Below, in pieces: positions 1 to 12,651 of a stretch of 64,000 nucleotides of DNA. Numbering within the stretch: the first letter of the stretch is position 1; each line of letters starts with the position of its first letter. The DNA lies in the NCBI GenBank assembly GCA_021234535.1, contig CM037838.1:17243009-17307008 (forward strand), read 5' to 3'. The notes beneath the pieces are model-generated. The model was not told where the DNA came from. It saw nothing but the letters and a program-made list of their open reading frames with translations, and made no database searches. The position numbers and the translations under genes were made by a program. Source of the stretch: Stichopus chloronotus. Taxonomy: Eukaryota; Echinodermata; Holothuroidea; Aspidochirotida; Stichopodidae.

Positions 1-2695
1 ACTATAATAAACGTGTGTAGGGCTAAGATAGCATACCATCGGACTACATGAGTATCACACTAAATGACTGACATGTTAGTACAGAACTAACACAACAGAA
101 GGTAGGGCCACGCATCACAGTGCAGGATTCACGATCACATCACACTACTTGCCAATCGCACTACAGATGACTAACATCACTGTGTAGAAATAATATAAGA
201 GTACAGGAAGAACATCACAGTATAGGATTGACATCACACCACGTTCCTTATATAAAGACACATAACAATACAACAGTAACAATACAAGATTTACATCAAA
301 CTATATCGGTGGAGTCAAAAATAAAGTGAATGCAATTTTTGGGTCAACTTTGGAAAATTTTGCCTTGGTGGATGCTGCAGTGCTGTATTAATTTAATGAT
401 CAGGGTCATGGATGAGGTTTGTTTATGAAGCCAACTTCGACATCAACGTATTTTCACAGTTGCCTATCTATTCAAATACAGCTTTTGAAGGGATGGTCCA
501 GCCAACAAATTTGGCTTTGACATGTTTAAGAGTAAATTAATCTCGCCATTCTGGTGAAACTTCCATTCAGTTCCCTTGCGTGGTTCTCTAGATATTATCA
601 GTTGGCTTTACGCCCTTTGCTACCAACTGTGAACTTAAAGCAAGCAGGAGTGACATCATCTCCTCACAGAAATGAAGACTGAGTCTTTTTCTTTTCTTCA
701 TTATTGTTATTATTTTGACCTTGAATTCAATAGATGGTCAGTTCAACTATACCGGTTATGTGAAGGTTGAAAACCACTCATACCCCTCATGCATTCACAT
801 TATGAGAGCACTAGATATTGAAGTATTAAATGTGGTGTAAAGTATAGAGAAGAGCACAAAACTGATTTATCGATATGGGGAGATGACATCACTCCTAATT
901 GCTTCAAGTTAACTTTCGGTAACGAATGTGGCAACTTATCTCGGGAACCACACATGGGAAGTTACAGAAGGAGAACTCATGTACAACAAGAAATACGTCA
1001 TTTTTGTATATACTTTAAAAGGCGTTCAAACGCCTTGGAAGTTGCAAACTCAGGACTGACAGGCATAGGGGTAGGAGGTGGGGGAGGGCTTTCTGCGAAA
1101 ATTCGGGCAGTATGTTGACAATTTTTCGGGCACCTACCGAAAGAAAAATAAATTGAAAAGATGTAGCTAAAGAAAATTAAAAGTTGCAAAAAATGTCCTA
1201 GATAATTGCAATAAACTTCTTAAACTTGTCGGACTAAATTCGCCATTAGGCCTTCTAATCTAAAAGAGAATTTTGACAAAATCAGCCTTACATACTGTTT
1301 CTCCATCTACATAACATATTACGTTGTTTACGTTAGCATGTCGCATAGTACAGTATTAGTAGTAGGCACTGCACACTTTCACGGGCAGTATACAGCACGG
1401 CGTGCGTAAGAACATCTGATAACGTCGACGAACGTGTACTTCATGCACGAGGAGCATATTGAAAGTTACAAACGTACGCGTTGAGCACTGCCGGCCAGTC
1501 GGCCATATAGAACCTGTGTATCAGGATTGTCAAACAGTTGAAACGTAGTAAATCTAGCTATACGTTTGGTTGGTAAGGTAGGATGAAAACCTATATGTTT
1601 TAATTATTTCTTTGATAAATAAATGTTGGTTGGTTAACTTGGTTTTAAACACGTAGTAAGAAATTCAACGTAGTTGATTAACGTGGCTTGACATAGTCTA
1701 TAGGCCTATACAAGTACGTTACATAGCCTAGGCGAGTACTCCTAACACAGTGTCACGAGCAACCTACGCAAGCCAGGGCATAGGCCGATCAGTCATGATC
1801 TTGTCACAAGCCTATAGCTTGCCTATATGGAAAGCTCTAGGCTTAGAAGAACAGGGGCAATAGCGAATACCCTTACAGAAACTAAAATTATAGGTCAGAT
1901 ATAAAAATCCATATGGGCCAATCCACAGTAATGAACGTTACATTTCGTTTGAAGTTTTGTACACAAAATAGGACATTCAACAACAGGTTAAAGGTAAAGA
2001 CAAAGGCCTAGGCTATTCACTTAATTTCTAACGTTCATTTTTATGTGAAATAATGGTGTGTTAAGTTCTCATTGGTAATGAAAGGCACATTAATTGCAGG
2101 CCCCCAAATGATTTAACCAGTAATTTTTTAATATGCACAAATGTTTGAGGGGGTGTATGTGAATGAAATACTTCGTCATTTGAATTGTACAAGCACTTTT
2201 ATATTCGGCAATTCACCAGCGTGTTTTGTTATGGTTAAACTTAATATTATTATTATTATCATTATTGTAACGACTTCCCCCAAAACAATAATAAAATGAT
2301 ACGCAAATGATTGTATGTAATAAGCATGCCATCTTTGCGATATAGCAACCGATGGTTGCCCATATGATATGTACACTAACATGTGAAACCCGCGCAAAGA
2401 GCGCGAAATTATTGTGGTAGTATTCTTCTGGCAAGTTGTTACAGCCCCCCCCCCCCATAAAAAAAAAAATCAAATTGGGCTCCTACGCCTTAGTGCTGAC
2501 AGGAAATGTCTAGCAATGTACACAAAATTTTTGATAAAGCAGACGACCTTTTTCTGTTTAGTTCCTACATTTTAAGCCCACTGAACCTGTGCGTGGTTAA
2601 CAAAGCAAACACTAGGTAGTCATCCTCGTGAAATATTCATTGAGATATGTAATTTCCAGTCAATTAAAATTAAAACTCAAGTGCTGAATGACCAC
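1..2695. other. No gene recognised
   Basis: I see no coding exon or RNA gene. The longest reading frames are 63 to 86 codons with no recognisable motif. The only landmark is a C12 run at 2445-2456 followed by an A-run at about 2459-2469, which gives a low-complexity tract. Confidence 0.6.
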
Positions 2696-3048
2696 TTAAA
2701 GGGAAATAGGGCGTTTAGAATACACCAACATGACATACAAAAGAAGTAGAGTTAGTCATTGTTAAACCATCCAATTTCATCAATAAACACCTGCAAAACC
2801 TTCATCTCCTCAAAACATTACGCATGTGATGAGTAACGGAAGATGCATCATTTGAATTTTGAAAAGTTTGGGTGAACAAATTAGTGTTAAGTAAGAAATA
2901 ACTGGATTTCTATTAGTGAAAAGCTTATTTCTTGAAAAGAAGGCTACTGCCCTTCCTTATTTTGAATAATCTATCATTCTACGTCCACAAACATTGGTTT
3001 CAAAAATATGGATGTTTTCTCTAAAACAAACGCCCTATTTCCCTTTAA
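2696..3048 (+). mobile_element. TTAA-flanked MITE, copy 1
   Basis: A 353-bp non-coding element is bounded by TTAA on both sides. Its terminal inverted repeats read AGGGAAATAGGGCGTTT at the left and the exact reverse complement at the right. Two further copies lie at 17726-18062 and, inverted, at 31085-31420. TTAA target duplication is typical of piggyBac-superfamily transposons, so this is probably a non-autonomous piggyBac-like MITE. That superfamily assignment is inference, because no transposase is present in the window. Confidence 0.85.
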
Positions 3049-3221
3049 TGCCACTAAATGTTACAGTATAGCCTCAGACTCCAGACTGATGCTGGTATGT
3101 GTGTAAATAAGGTCCCGATTTTTGTGGAACAAACGGCAGTGACAACAGTGACTTATTAACAGTACGACGTCTGACCTCGGATTATAGCCGTTACGGCAAT
3201 ATTTATTAACATCGTGACCTT

Positions 3222-3270
3222 AACCGGAAGTGCAGGTATGGTCGAAGTGCGGGAAAATTCTTGGTGAGCG
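3222..3270 (+). promoter_or_regulatory. Possible promoter with ETS-type site
   Basis: A CCGGAAGTG ETS-type consensus lies at about 3224 in a locally GC-richer stretch, followed by a possible splice donor (GGTGAGC) near 3262 and a strong GTAAGT donor near 3951. Together they could mark the transcription start and 5' UTR of the Cys-rich gene downstream. There is no direct evidence for a start site. Confidence 0.3.
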
Positions 3271-4438
3271 TCGGAAAACTACCCTCGGGATTTTCCGGTC
3301 TGTTGAATATTCACATTTATATATTTCTTCGTACTGTGATCAACAATTGGAAAGGAATATAGTAAAGATCGGAATGCCGAAGTTTCACGGAAAAGTTCCC
3401 TTTTGAACAGGAGAAAACGTAGATTGCAGCAGGTTTATCCAGTCCGACTGACTGTGGCGGTCAATGTTTAACTGCGTTTAGTTTTTAACGGTAATTTTCC
3501 GTCTAATCCGTGGGATTTCATTGAGAATGGTCCCGATGGATCCTTAATTAATATCTCAACAACATATCTTAAGTTAATGAACTTATTCGAACTTTAAGTA
3601 TCACTTTTAGCTTTTTGAAGTTCATACTGAAATGCACTTAGTGGACGACAAGGGTCGTGTATCCTAACATAGTAAAGTCATTGTAAACAGTGGCACTGCT
3701 ATCCTTTTGTATAGTTTTGGTATATAGGCTAGGCTTTTAAGTTAGACCTTAGTAATACTTACGCAGTAGAGGACTGCATTTCATTTAGTCTAGGTTGCTA
3801 ATTAAGTAACCAACGTGTAATTAGATCACAGTGTAAGCGATTTAAAAAGGGGTTCAGTTAACTAGGGTCCACATGAAGACGTTTTGATGGAAAATCACAG
3901 TAAACCTTCCGGATCAGATGATATTAAAATTATTCTTAAGAATGAGTAACGGTAAGTAGGCTAGAACTATATACCTATTTGCCTTTGTAGTACTGAGTGT
4001 ACTACGTTACAAGCGTAAGTTAGTTTGGCGATTCACGGGGACAGCCTAGGCTATAGTACGTCTAACGTTTGTACTTAATTAATTTAGATTAAAACTTACA
4101 AAGTTATTAATACCTCAAAGCACTACTGGATTAGTCCTCGGTATAATATTAACGAGATAATGTATGATAAGCCCGACTAGTGTTTGGTGTAACATTAAAA
4201 AGGGATTCGTGTGTATAGGCCTCCTAGCTAAGGTTTTGTTTAGCTTAGGTTGTATCTAAGGTTAGTTGTAATGTAAGTACTTATCAAGTTTATCTGTTAT
4301 ACTTTTATACTGTAAGTTAACAAACTGTTTACAGCTTTGGATGAAATACAATTTAATACATTGTTGGTGAATGTAGTGTATACATCCATAGATAGCATTT
4401 TGTCCTTTCTAACCCCTCATCAACATTAGAACCCTCAG

Positions 4439-5095
4439 GTAATATGCCAAGACAAAACTCATGTCAGTCTCTACATCTTCAGAGACCGATTAGACCATGG
4501 TCAGTATGCAAACTTTTCAAAGCTAGATACTGGCAGAAAGGACAAGCTAAACATACTCAAACAGTAATTAATTTGAGAGACGCTGGATACAGTGATCAGG
4601 ACTGTATTTGTCAAGCATGTCAGCAAAGATTCTTGAAAATGGGAGTGAAACCCATCGAAAAGGGTGTGAAAAGATACCACCAAACATCGTGTGCTTTTCC
4701 AGGTTGTCAAAATGATAGCAGGTTGCATGAAACTAATTTTTAAAATCTTTTTCACAGGAAGTGATGCATATTTTATGGCATTGACTTTGACATTCACACT
4801 GCAAGTAGAGCATCCATCACCTCAGCCTTGTCATCAACATTATTGTATAGTATTTAGGAGCAGTCTATATTCAAGTCTTGTTCAATTTGTGGACTTAGGC
4901 GTAAAAGCTTATTACAGTTGAAGGATATCAGAGAAAATGATCATGTGATTCCCATGGATGAATTTGAATGTACATCATCCAGTTCATCAGAGTCCAAAAC
5001 TTCAGACTCATCAGACTGCAGCAGTTCAAATGAAGAACATTTCCTCAAATTTGAACCACCCACTAACCTTTTCTCTCACAGTGACTCTGAGTTTT
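4439..5095 (+). CDS. Possible small Cys-rich (zinc-finger-like) gene, splicing unresolved
   Basis: I do not recognise this gene. Two segments look coding. The first starts at the ATG at 4444, just after an acceptor-like CCCTCAG, and carries a spaced Cys pattern (VCKLF, CICQACQQRF, SCAFPGC) like a small zinc-binding module. The second, about 4858-5095, follows an acceptor-like TTTAG and encodes SCSICGLRR, then an acidic serine-rich tail ending in SHSDSEF and a stop. A poly(A) signal AATAAA at 5311-5316 fits a short 3' UTR. The intron joining the two segments is not clear: the donors nearest the first segment's end do not match the phase of the second, though a weaker donor further upstream would. 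It could be a decayed gene or a mobile-element remnant. Confidence 0.4.
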
Positions 5096-5310
5096 AGCAT
5101 TTTTTTAAAAAATTTATTCGGAAGGATGTTGCCTTTCTTCTACTGTAGAGACCTCACCTCTTGCACATTTTTTGACACTGAGCATGCTTGGTCAGTGTCC
5201 TTGAAAGGAGAAACTCTAGTTCATATTACTAGGGTTATCAATATTGAGACACATTTTCAAAGCGTATCATACACATGTCTTATGTGAACTAATAACATTT
5301 CTTCCATGTT

Positions 5311-5316
5311 AATAAA
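5311..5316 (+). terminator. Poly(A) signal
   Basis: A canonical AATAAA lies about 215 bp after the stop of the Cys-rich second segment, on the same strand. Confidence 0.4.
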
Positions 5317-5320
5317 GCTT

Positions 5321-7800
5321 AACCAACAGTTGTTTTATTGCATCCACTAACATCCTTCACATGTTACTGCTTTGTCTGAAGTTTAGTTTTGTATTTGTTT
5401 TATCATCAGCTACACTGACATGTTTCTTGGTGCAGACAGAAGAGGAACATCATGCTGAGAAGGAACCTCCCAACATCATTCTTAAGTGTGCTGTATATGG
5501 AGATTGGAGAGTCGCGGTGATAGTGTGATTTACAAGAAAACACCTCAAATTTAGCGTTTGGAGGACTCTTCAGTATTGATCAACTATATAGATGAACAAA
5601 TACAGTTTCACTATTCTGCCTAAACCCTGCAATTTTTCATCAACTTTGAGAAGAGAAAATTAAAAATTATCACTTTCATACTGTACATACCTTCAGTTTG
5701 CTTGAATGGCATAAGAGTCAATCAGTTTGTCAGAAAGAAGCAATTTGATAGTTCTAGCTTTATTTAATATAGAAAGAGGAGGTTGCATTTATGCACTTTG
5801 AACAAACAGGTTATCAGATATACTTAAAATTGTTCAAACTGAACAAGTAAGTGCAAAAGCCCTTGTTCAAGATGTGGCAACTGCATCTGCAAGGAATTTG
5901 ATAAGAGGTAGTGTCCAAAGGCATTGTTTCATGTATGTCACCTTCCTGAAGTGATAAGAACAGCAATAGTACATACAGATTTATTTAAACAGATACCCAT
6001 GTGAAGCTTGTGCATGAAATTACGTATGATCTGTTGATGTCATTGACTCGTTAGTGCCTACATACCATATTTGACCAATGACTATGCAGATTTATGGAAG
6101 ACTGAGATAAGAAATGGCCTAATGTCGTAATAAAACTGAGTCTAATAGTGAACATAATAACATGCACTCAATGCCTATAATACCAAATTTCAGAAGTAAA
6201 CAACAATTCACAGTCTTTTAATCACTTGTGTGCCCCCTTCGAATTCTCCCAATTTTATTTTACTTGTTGAACAGACATTTTCAATGTGTGCTATTTGAAC
6301 AATTTGAACAGTTGTTTTAATTTCACCAACATGCATAATGGCATGTCATTTGAGGGAGTCATAGTGTGAATGCTACTGCATTTTTTGTCTTGAGAACTGC
6401 TCAGGGATATGTCATTTTTGTAGTAGCATGTGATTGTGTCATATTGTGGAAGCAAGTCCTGCTATGTTTGGTAATCTAAGGCTATACATTTGATGTTACA
6501 TACAGTGAAAAGGGTGTGATCTATGCCAGAACTAGGAACAATGCTGGGTGATAAGAACACAAATAGGGGGATACATTTTGATGTGTATTCTGTCTTCATT
6601 GTATGTTTACATTCGCATCTACAGTCGTAAATTTGCAAAACTTTAAATTTTTATGGTTCTCAAATTGGACACCGCTCATATTTTTACGTTTACACAGAAT
6701 GGACGTATGATGGTTATCATGCAATTGTAACTTGTGCAGTAAAGAAGTGTTAACATGATACAGTGACTGGGGGAAAATTAATTTTAATTTTGATAAAGGT
6801 TTGTTGTAAGTAATCACTGGTATCCAAGGAAAGGGAAGTGTATTTGTGTGTTATTGACATTTCTTATATACAATCCACTTCAGAGCAGCATGCAGTGTCA
6901 TCAGTCTTTTATGTGCATGTTAGCTTAGTTGCAATATAATTTTCTGAAGGAGCTGACAACCTTAACTTTCATGCCGTTTTTTTATAATGTATCTATTCCA
7001 TCCTGATAGTGCATTATTTCTATTTCTAGTGTAAAAGACTGTGTTAAAGGAATGGTGCAATAATAAAAGAAAATTGAACTTGATGGCTTGTTTACATTCT
7101 CTTTTTTTCCACCATTGTCAGTGCATAATATCAACTTGAAAGCTTAGTACAGTCTCAGTAGTTCTCAACATGTACTAATAAAAAGGAAACAACTCAAATG
7201 ATATCAGGAGCATGAGTGGCCTGCCCTTTCCCTAACTCACAGTCAAAGAACACATCCACCCCCTTAACCCTATACTTCTATGATAGATAGGATAACTGTT
7301 GCTGAGATTGCTACTGGATACAACTCTACCCATAAAATTAAATCCTCTTTGTCATGTCAGTCACAAACTACTGAATGAGACCCCTTGATTCATCTTAGTT
7401 AGTGCAACCAGGCAACTGTACATGTGGACCAATCACCCTGACATTTTTATAGATTAATAACAAAGAAATATGTGTTAGTATGTCATTGGAGTGTGGTATG
7501 TTGAACAAAGCATAAGCTTCTGCACCATAACTATGCAAAATCAATTGTATTTTGATCGGAGAGTTTCATTTTGGTGGTCTCAGTAGTTGACGTATATGGA
7601 AAAGCAACATCCCTTTCCATACTACCAAGAAAATCACCACTAACACAAGAAAAAGAAGAAAACAATATGGGACCACACACTTTGATGACTTTTGTTTACA
7701 AAATATCTTGTACACTTCGCATTAGTGCAGAAAGACAGTTTTATGCAGTGTTTTCCTATCATTGAAAAGGACTGTTCTTGCACTTCTGTTACACTGGCTG
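5321..7800. other. No gene recognised
   Basis: AT-rich sequence without a convincing exon. An AATAAA at 7062-7067 (+) could end an unidentified transcript. Confidence 0.5.
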
Positions 7801-7829
7801 CATAACTCTCGGCCTTAAACGACTTGATG

Positions 7830-7870
7830 CAAGTCGGATCAGAGAAAATGGCGGCCGCATTCGTGAGTTA
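7830..7870 (+). promoter_or_regulatory. YY1-like start-site motif and candidate first exon
   Basis: The sequence AAAATGGCGGCCGC matches the YY1-type motif often found over start codons of broadly expressed genes. The ATG at 7848-7850 opens a frame reading MAAAF, and a good donor (TTC|GTGAGT) follows at once at 7862/7863. This resembles a short first coding exon. Later exons could not be assigned. Downstream segments near 8000-8160 and 8480-8697 end in donor-like sites (TTG|GTAAGA, GAG|GTATGT) but have no recognisable protein content. Confidence 0.3.
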
Positions 7871-8705
7871 CAGTACGTTTGGTCTATAAACGTTTTGTGA
7901 ACTGCCGTCTAAGCCTACTAGGACTTATGATCATTACGGATTATGATTCGCAATCACTCAGCGGTAATATGTGGTGAATATCATTAACTTATTCAAATCA
8001 GAAAGTGGATTTTGTCCAGCTTTTGTACTTGTCCTGTCGGGGGCATCATATCGTGTTTGTGGACTTCGAAAGGCCTCCTATCAAGTTGGTACGATATTTC
8101 TCAAATTTTATTCCATCTGCACTAGCGGTATTGTGTATTCCGTTGAATGGGAGCTTCTTGGTAAGAAAAAATACTTCTGCATCAACATTTCTGTGTGTAA
8201 AATGTAGTCCTTATCCACAGTGTAAGACCGCCCAAATTTAATGAGATGCACAGATGTTAAACAAATTTCGAGGTCACGAGGTCAGATCTCCTACTGTTAA
8301 TAGCCCTGGCAGAGATGAAATTTGTAATCCTAGACACCGGGGGAGGTCTATACTAAAGAGATGCTCGTGTGATTAACTGCTTATCTTTTGATACGATTAT
8401 CATCTCTTGGATGGACCTAGAAGCGAAATAAAGGATTAGTCAAAAGAAGGATCGGTTTCACTCGTAGCCCCTTCTCAAATGCAGCACTTTCCTGGTTTGG
8501 CGTGCAAAGTTTTCCATACCGGTGCCTGAGGTGGAACTTCGATTACGTCAGTTGCAGTCGAGAAATGAATCGGGGTTGCGTTCGGGTATTTCATCAAGTC
8601 TCCTTGACCTGTGGCATCCTGCGTAGTCATGTGCTGAGGTGGACCTTGATTGGAGACCGAGTCTGCATGTTAAGGGAAATAGAAAAGAATAAAGAGGTAT
8701 GTAAC

Positions 8706-8803
8706 CACAGATCGTCCTAGCGTTAAGTATACATTATTACCTATATATATAGCCTATTAGAGGGGTAGGTAATAGTGTATACTTAACGCTAGGACGACCT
8801 GTG
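8706..8803. repeat. 37-bp inverted repeat with 24-nt loop
   Basis: The left arm 8706-8742 and right arm 8767-8803 are reverse complements over 37 bp with two mismatches, separated by 24 nt of TA-rich loop. The RNA from either strand would form a long hairpin. It could be a tiny palindromic MITE, a small-RNA precursor or a cruciform-forming site. No protein is encoded across it. Confidence 0.85.
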
Positions 8804-11050
8804 CATGTAGCTAGGGCCTTAAGTATTGAACTTTTGCGTCAGTACTGCAGAAGTCTATATATATTGTTACAGTTTAAAAGATTGGTATTGAAAGCCTTAC
8901 AGATATATGATTTCCAGCAATTTCAAAATTAAGTTCTGAATCAGAAGACCCGTTTTTTTTAAGCAATTTTATGACAGAGTGCATAATTCGCAAATGTCTA
9001 CGATTTGTGTTGTCTTTAGTGATATTAACGATATGCTGACAAGAACTATAATCAAATTATGGAAAGAAGGGATGAACGTCGATCAACAACTTAAAAAAAA
9101 TAAAGAAACTTTTTGTCTTTAATTAACAGTGAATAAAACTGGATTGGAGCATATGGTTATATCTGTTACAAGAACAAGACCCATCAATCTTCTTGCAACA
9201 TCTTTTCTTGTTGCCTTACTTATGAAATTTACGTACTCTCTATACATCCAAAGGAAGGGAGAGAAGGAATGGCTTTCAAATTAAGGGTTTATATTCGCTA
9301 AGCAGAGGTAAAAATGACTCTCTGAAAAGGGTCATTCTTTCTCTTCTAGAATGAATATTCACTCTTAATTTTGGCGTCATCTATAATTTCTATCTTTGGG
9401 AATCATCTAGAGTGTACGCAATTTCAAATGCAAACGAATTTCAGGAATAATGGAAAGTCCTTAAGTGGGCCTAACACATTCATCGACCCAACTGCAGCTG
9501 TTTTCTGGAACTAGATATGTATGTACACAATCTAGTCAGAATGTGTGCTATTTGTAATTTGTTCTGTATGCACTTTCATGGCCGTGGTTTGTGAGAAAGT
9601 TCTGTCGTCTTCTTTTAAATGTGGGATTGTCGGACTGCTAAGCTGCTATTATCAAACATTATTGTTGCTTTGTAATATTGTTATCGTTACTGGATATTTC
9701 ATTTTCATTTTCACTTTAGTAATAAGAGACAGAGATAATAACCATTTATATCTTATGTGTAAATATATAAAATGAGCTTATCGTTTAGGTCAATGTTTGA
9801 AAGAATATAATTGCCTCTTTGCTTTTGTTTGCTTTTATTATTTTGTCTAAAGCAACATGGACAAGTAACTGAACAATAAACGGCAGGGAACAAAAGGGGG
9901 ATATAATTGCGCAATGAAAGGATTGTTTGTACAATAAACGTTTGCTAATTAACAACTGTATATCCTATAGCTGCTTGTTATCGTTGTTAGACAAGTTAAT
10001 ACCAAATCTTGCTGAGAAGGTTATATTTCCCAAGGTGACTTGAATTGACTTTTTCCTTCCTCAAAGTGTCGGGGAGCAGGTGAAAGATAAAGCTTCTACA
10101 TGTTTCTTTGCATTTTCATCTCTATTTCTCCCATTTCTTTACTGAAGCGTGAACTACGTTTATTCAGTCAATGGAAAGTATAATGGCAATAAATATCCAG
10201 TTAATCAGAGCAGCTTATACCATTGAGGCTTTAATGGGCCCATAAGTGTGCAGGTCACTTGTAAATACAGGGCTTCACTTTACGAAATATTACAATTCCT
10301 GATTCGATGGTCGAGGTGATCGAGGTGTGATGTTTTTAATACACCAGTGAGACCTGTAGGCCACTGTTGCATATTCCTTATGTAGTTTGTTATACTAAGA
10401 ACCGGCGAATGACGCATTCCGTCCATGGACACCATTTCGTGCACGTGCAAAAGTAAAAGAAAAACTTAAGATCAAACAAAATGGTATCCTTCTGTCTTTT
10501 GTTTTCGCCCTCCCGCATTTACTTTGAATAATATCTAAAGACGAAATTATACTCACCGCATTTGGAAACATTTTGATCGTCCATTGTCGTGAGTTACAGT
10601 CTCCACGGTTATCGACAAGGGCTGCAGACTTGTCTTTTACGTTGTTATTTTATTGCGTCCACAAGCAGACGTGTTAGTATGTTTAATGAATGACTGATGA
10701 TTTCACACATGAAACATAAAAGTGCACAGGCTTGTGGCTGTTAAAACGTCTGAGACACCATTGGATAAAAGAATACCTCATTTACATAACAGTCGGTCTT
10801 AAGTTTGTGTTTGTGTTTCTATAACTTTATGTCAATCTCAAATTGACAGTATAAAATAGCATACATGGAGTATCTACGGAATTGGAGGAGATTGAGGAGT
10901 GACAACAGGAAACTCACAAAGAGCTTGTTTACGTTGCTACCCCAGTACAAAAAACTAAGAAAGTTACAAAAATAAGAGTAAATAGGACAAAAGAAAATAT
11001 AGAGAAGAAAAAACCATTCAAAAGAAAGAAAATGGCAAAGAGGGTTTAAG
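8804..11050. other. No gene recognised
   Basis: I see no coding exon. Reading frames here are short and lack family motifs. Confidence 0.5.
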
Positions 11051-11052
11051 AC

Positions 11053-11400
11053 TTAGTGGTAGTTCATTGTGAGGTATACTTTGTAGTGCTTTTTAAATAA
11101 ATTTAGGGTTTTACAATCTTTTACTTCCATTGGCAGGTCATTCCATGTTTTTGTACCAATATAACGGAGCGAGAGTCGTAAGGATTTAAGTCTGAATTAC
11201 GTCACGGTGAGATTGCTAAGATAATAATGGCTACTCCTACGCAACTGAAAATATTTGGGAAAAGTAGTCGGAGATATATCATGCAACCAATTGAACACGA
11301 AAATAGCAGCATAATAACGATTTATGTCAAGAACATTGAGAGTATGCAAATGAGCAAAAGAGTGGTGCGGTATGGTGAAGGTAATCCACATTAAAAATAT
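11053..11400 (-). pseudogene. LINE reverse transcriptase, C-terminal remnant
   Basis: Minus-strand translation gives the C-terminal region typical of jockey/CR1/L2-type LINE polymerases: HTLNVLDINRYYAAIF, then after a frame change LRLSLRYIGTKTWNDLP and a final basic helix ending in a stop at 11053-11055. These resemble the conserved 'RYxGxxxWNxLP' block after the RT thumb. The copy is 5'-truncated and frameshifted between the two blocks, so it is dead. Confidence 0.75.
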
Positions 11401-12651
11401 GACGAATAAACCGAAATAAAAACTTGAGCAGAAAAACTTCAGAGCAGTAACACAGTACGTGGTAGAGTAGCAATTTGACAGAAATTCTTCTTTATATAGT
11501 CTGACTAATATTTACGATACCACTGCTCGAGTCCCTAACTTGCAATCGCGGTCGCTGAAAAAGTTCACTGCTCATTACCCTTAACCGCCCAACGTGTGCA
11601 TTACCTTGATGCAGCTAAGACAAATGACCATTGCCTCTTCACCTGACTCAATAATCGGAGATAATGAAGGGAGTGGGCTCAGTAAAACATTGGTTGTATA
11701 ACTTCACGATGGCAATCCACGGATTCAATATTTAGATATGATGGCCAACAGGCATTGATGCCCAATATGAGTTAAATAAGTGCACAACGTAGAATACTTT
11801 ACTTTGAGAGATAAGAACAAAGAACTTATCAAAGGTATTTTCCATGCTTTACTCCAACCACTGGCGAATTACGGGTTGCAAGATCCTGTCTGTGAGATTT
11901 ATTTTGTAGCTACGTGTATGCTGAAAATGGTTGATTTTTCAGAACATTTACATGGCTTTCTGCTTTCAGTAATGTTGTCGGGCTTAGGTGAACCGGGCAA
12001 GCAGAATATCTGGGACCTTCAATTGGGTGAGATTTTGCCCATATGTACCACCTGTGTCCTACATAGGCTTCACTTGAGTCATATGGGCTACGCTGTAATC
12101 ATTTCCGTTAACCCACTGGCAAATTCTAATTCTAGATTTATTATATGATCTACAATTCAGTTGAGGGGGTCACAAACACTAACTAATGTTTTTACTTTTG
12201 ATGCTATGTTCTACTTAACGACTAGACTAGAAAATCGTACTAGCTTCACCTGGTTCGTTTTTGTTTTTGTCTCGATTCATTCGTGTATTGTCATCTGTTT
12301 TTCCTCCTTTTGTGTTGTAGATAATTTTGGTATTTGAAGTCCATATATAAATTTTGAATGTCATGTAAGACAAATGAAATAAGACAACAACAAACAAACA
12401 CACCCATATGGTGCCAAGATTGACTTCGTTTGGAATAAGTGAGTGCAATTGGATTCTGAGGATTTGTTAAGGAGGATCAGAAGAGGAATACAAAACCCAA
12501 AGATGGTCGGAAACGCCGTGTTAGACTGCACTTGAAACCAACCTTCAAACGAGATCTAGTGCCTGCAATTTCTCAGTTACTGGAAACAATCAGTCCAGAA
12601 AAAAAATATGATACATGTCAGATTTTTTTACTAGAATGATGCATCCTATTT
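11401..12651. other. No gene recognised
   Basis: A 122-codon open frame at 11780-12148 (+) has no recognisable motif, no start context and no splice support. I regard this stretch as non-coding. Confidence 0.5.

Noticed and set aside
11780..12148. 122-codon plus-strand frame
   Set aside because: No motif, no promoter or splice context, and composition like the surrounding non-coding DNA.
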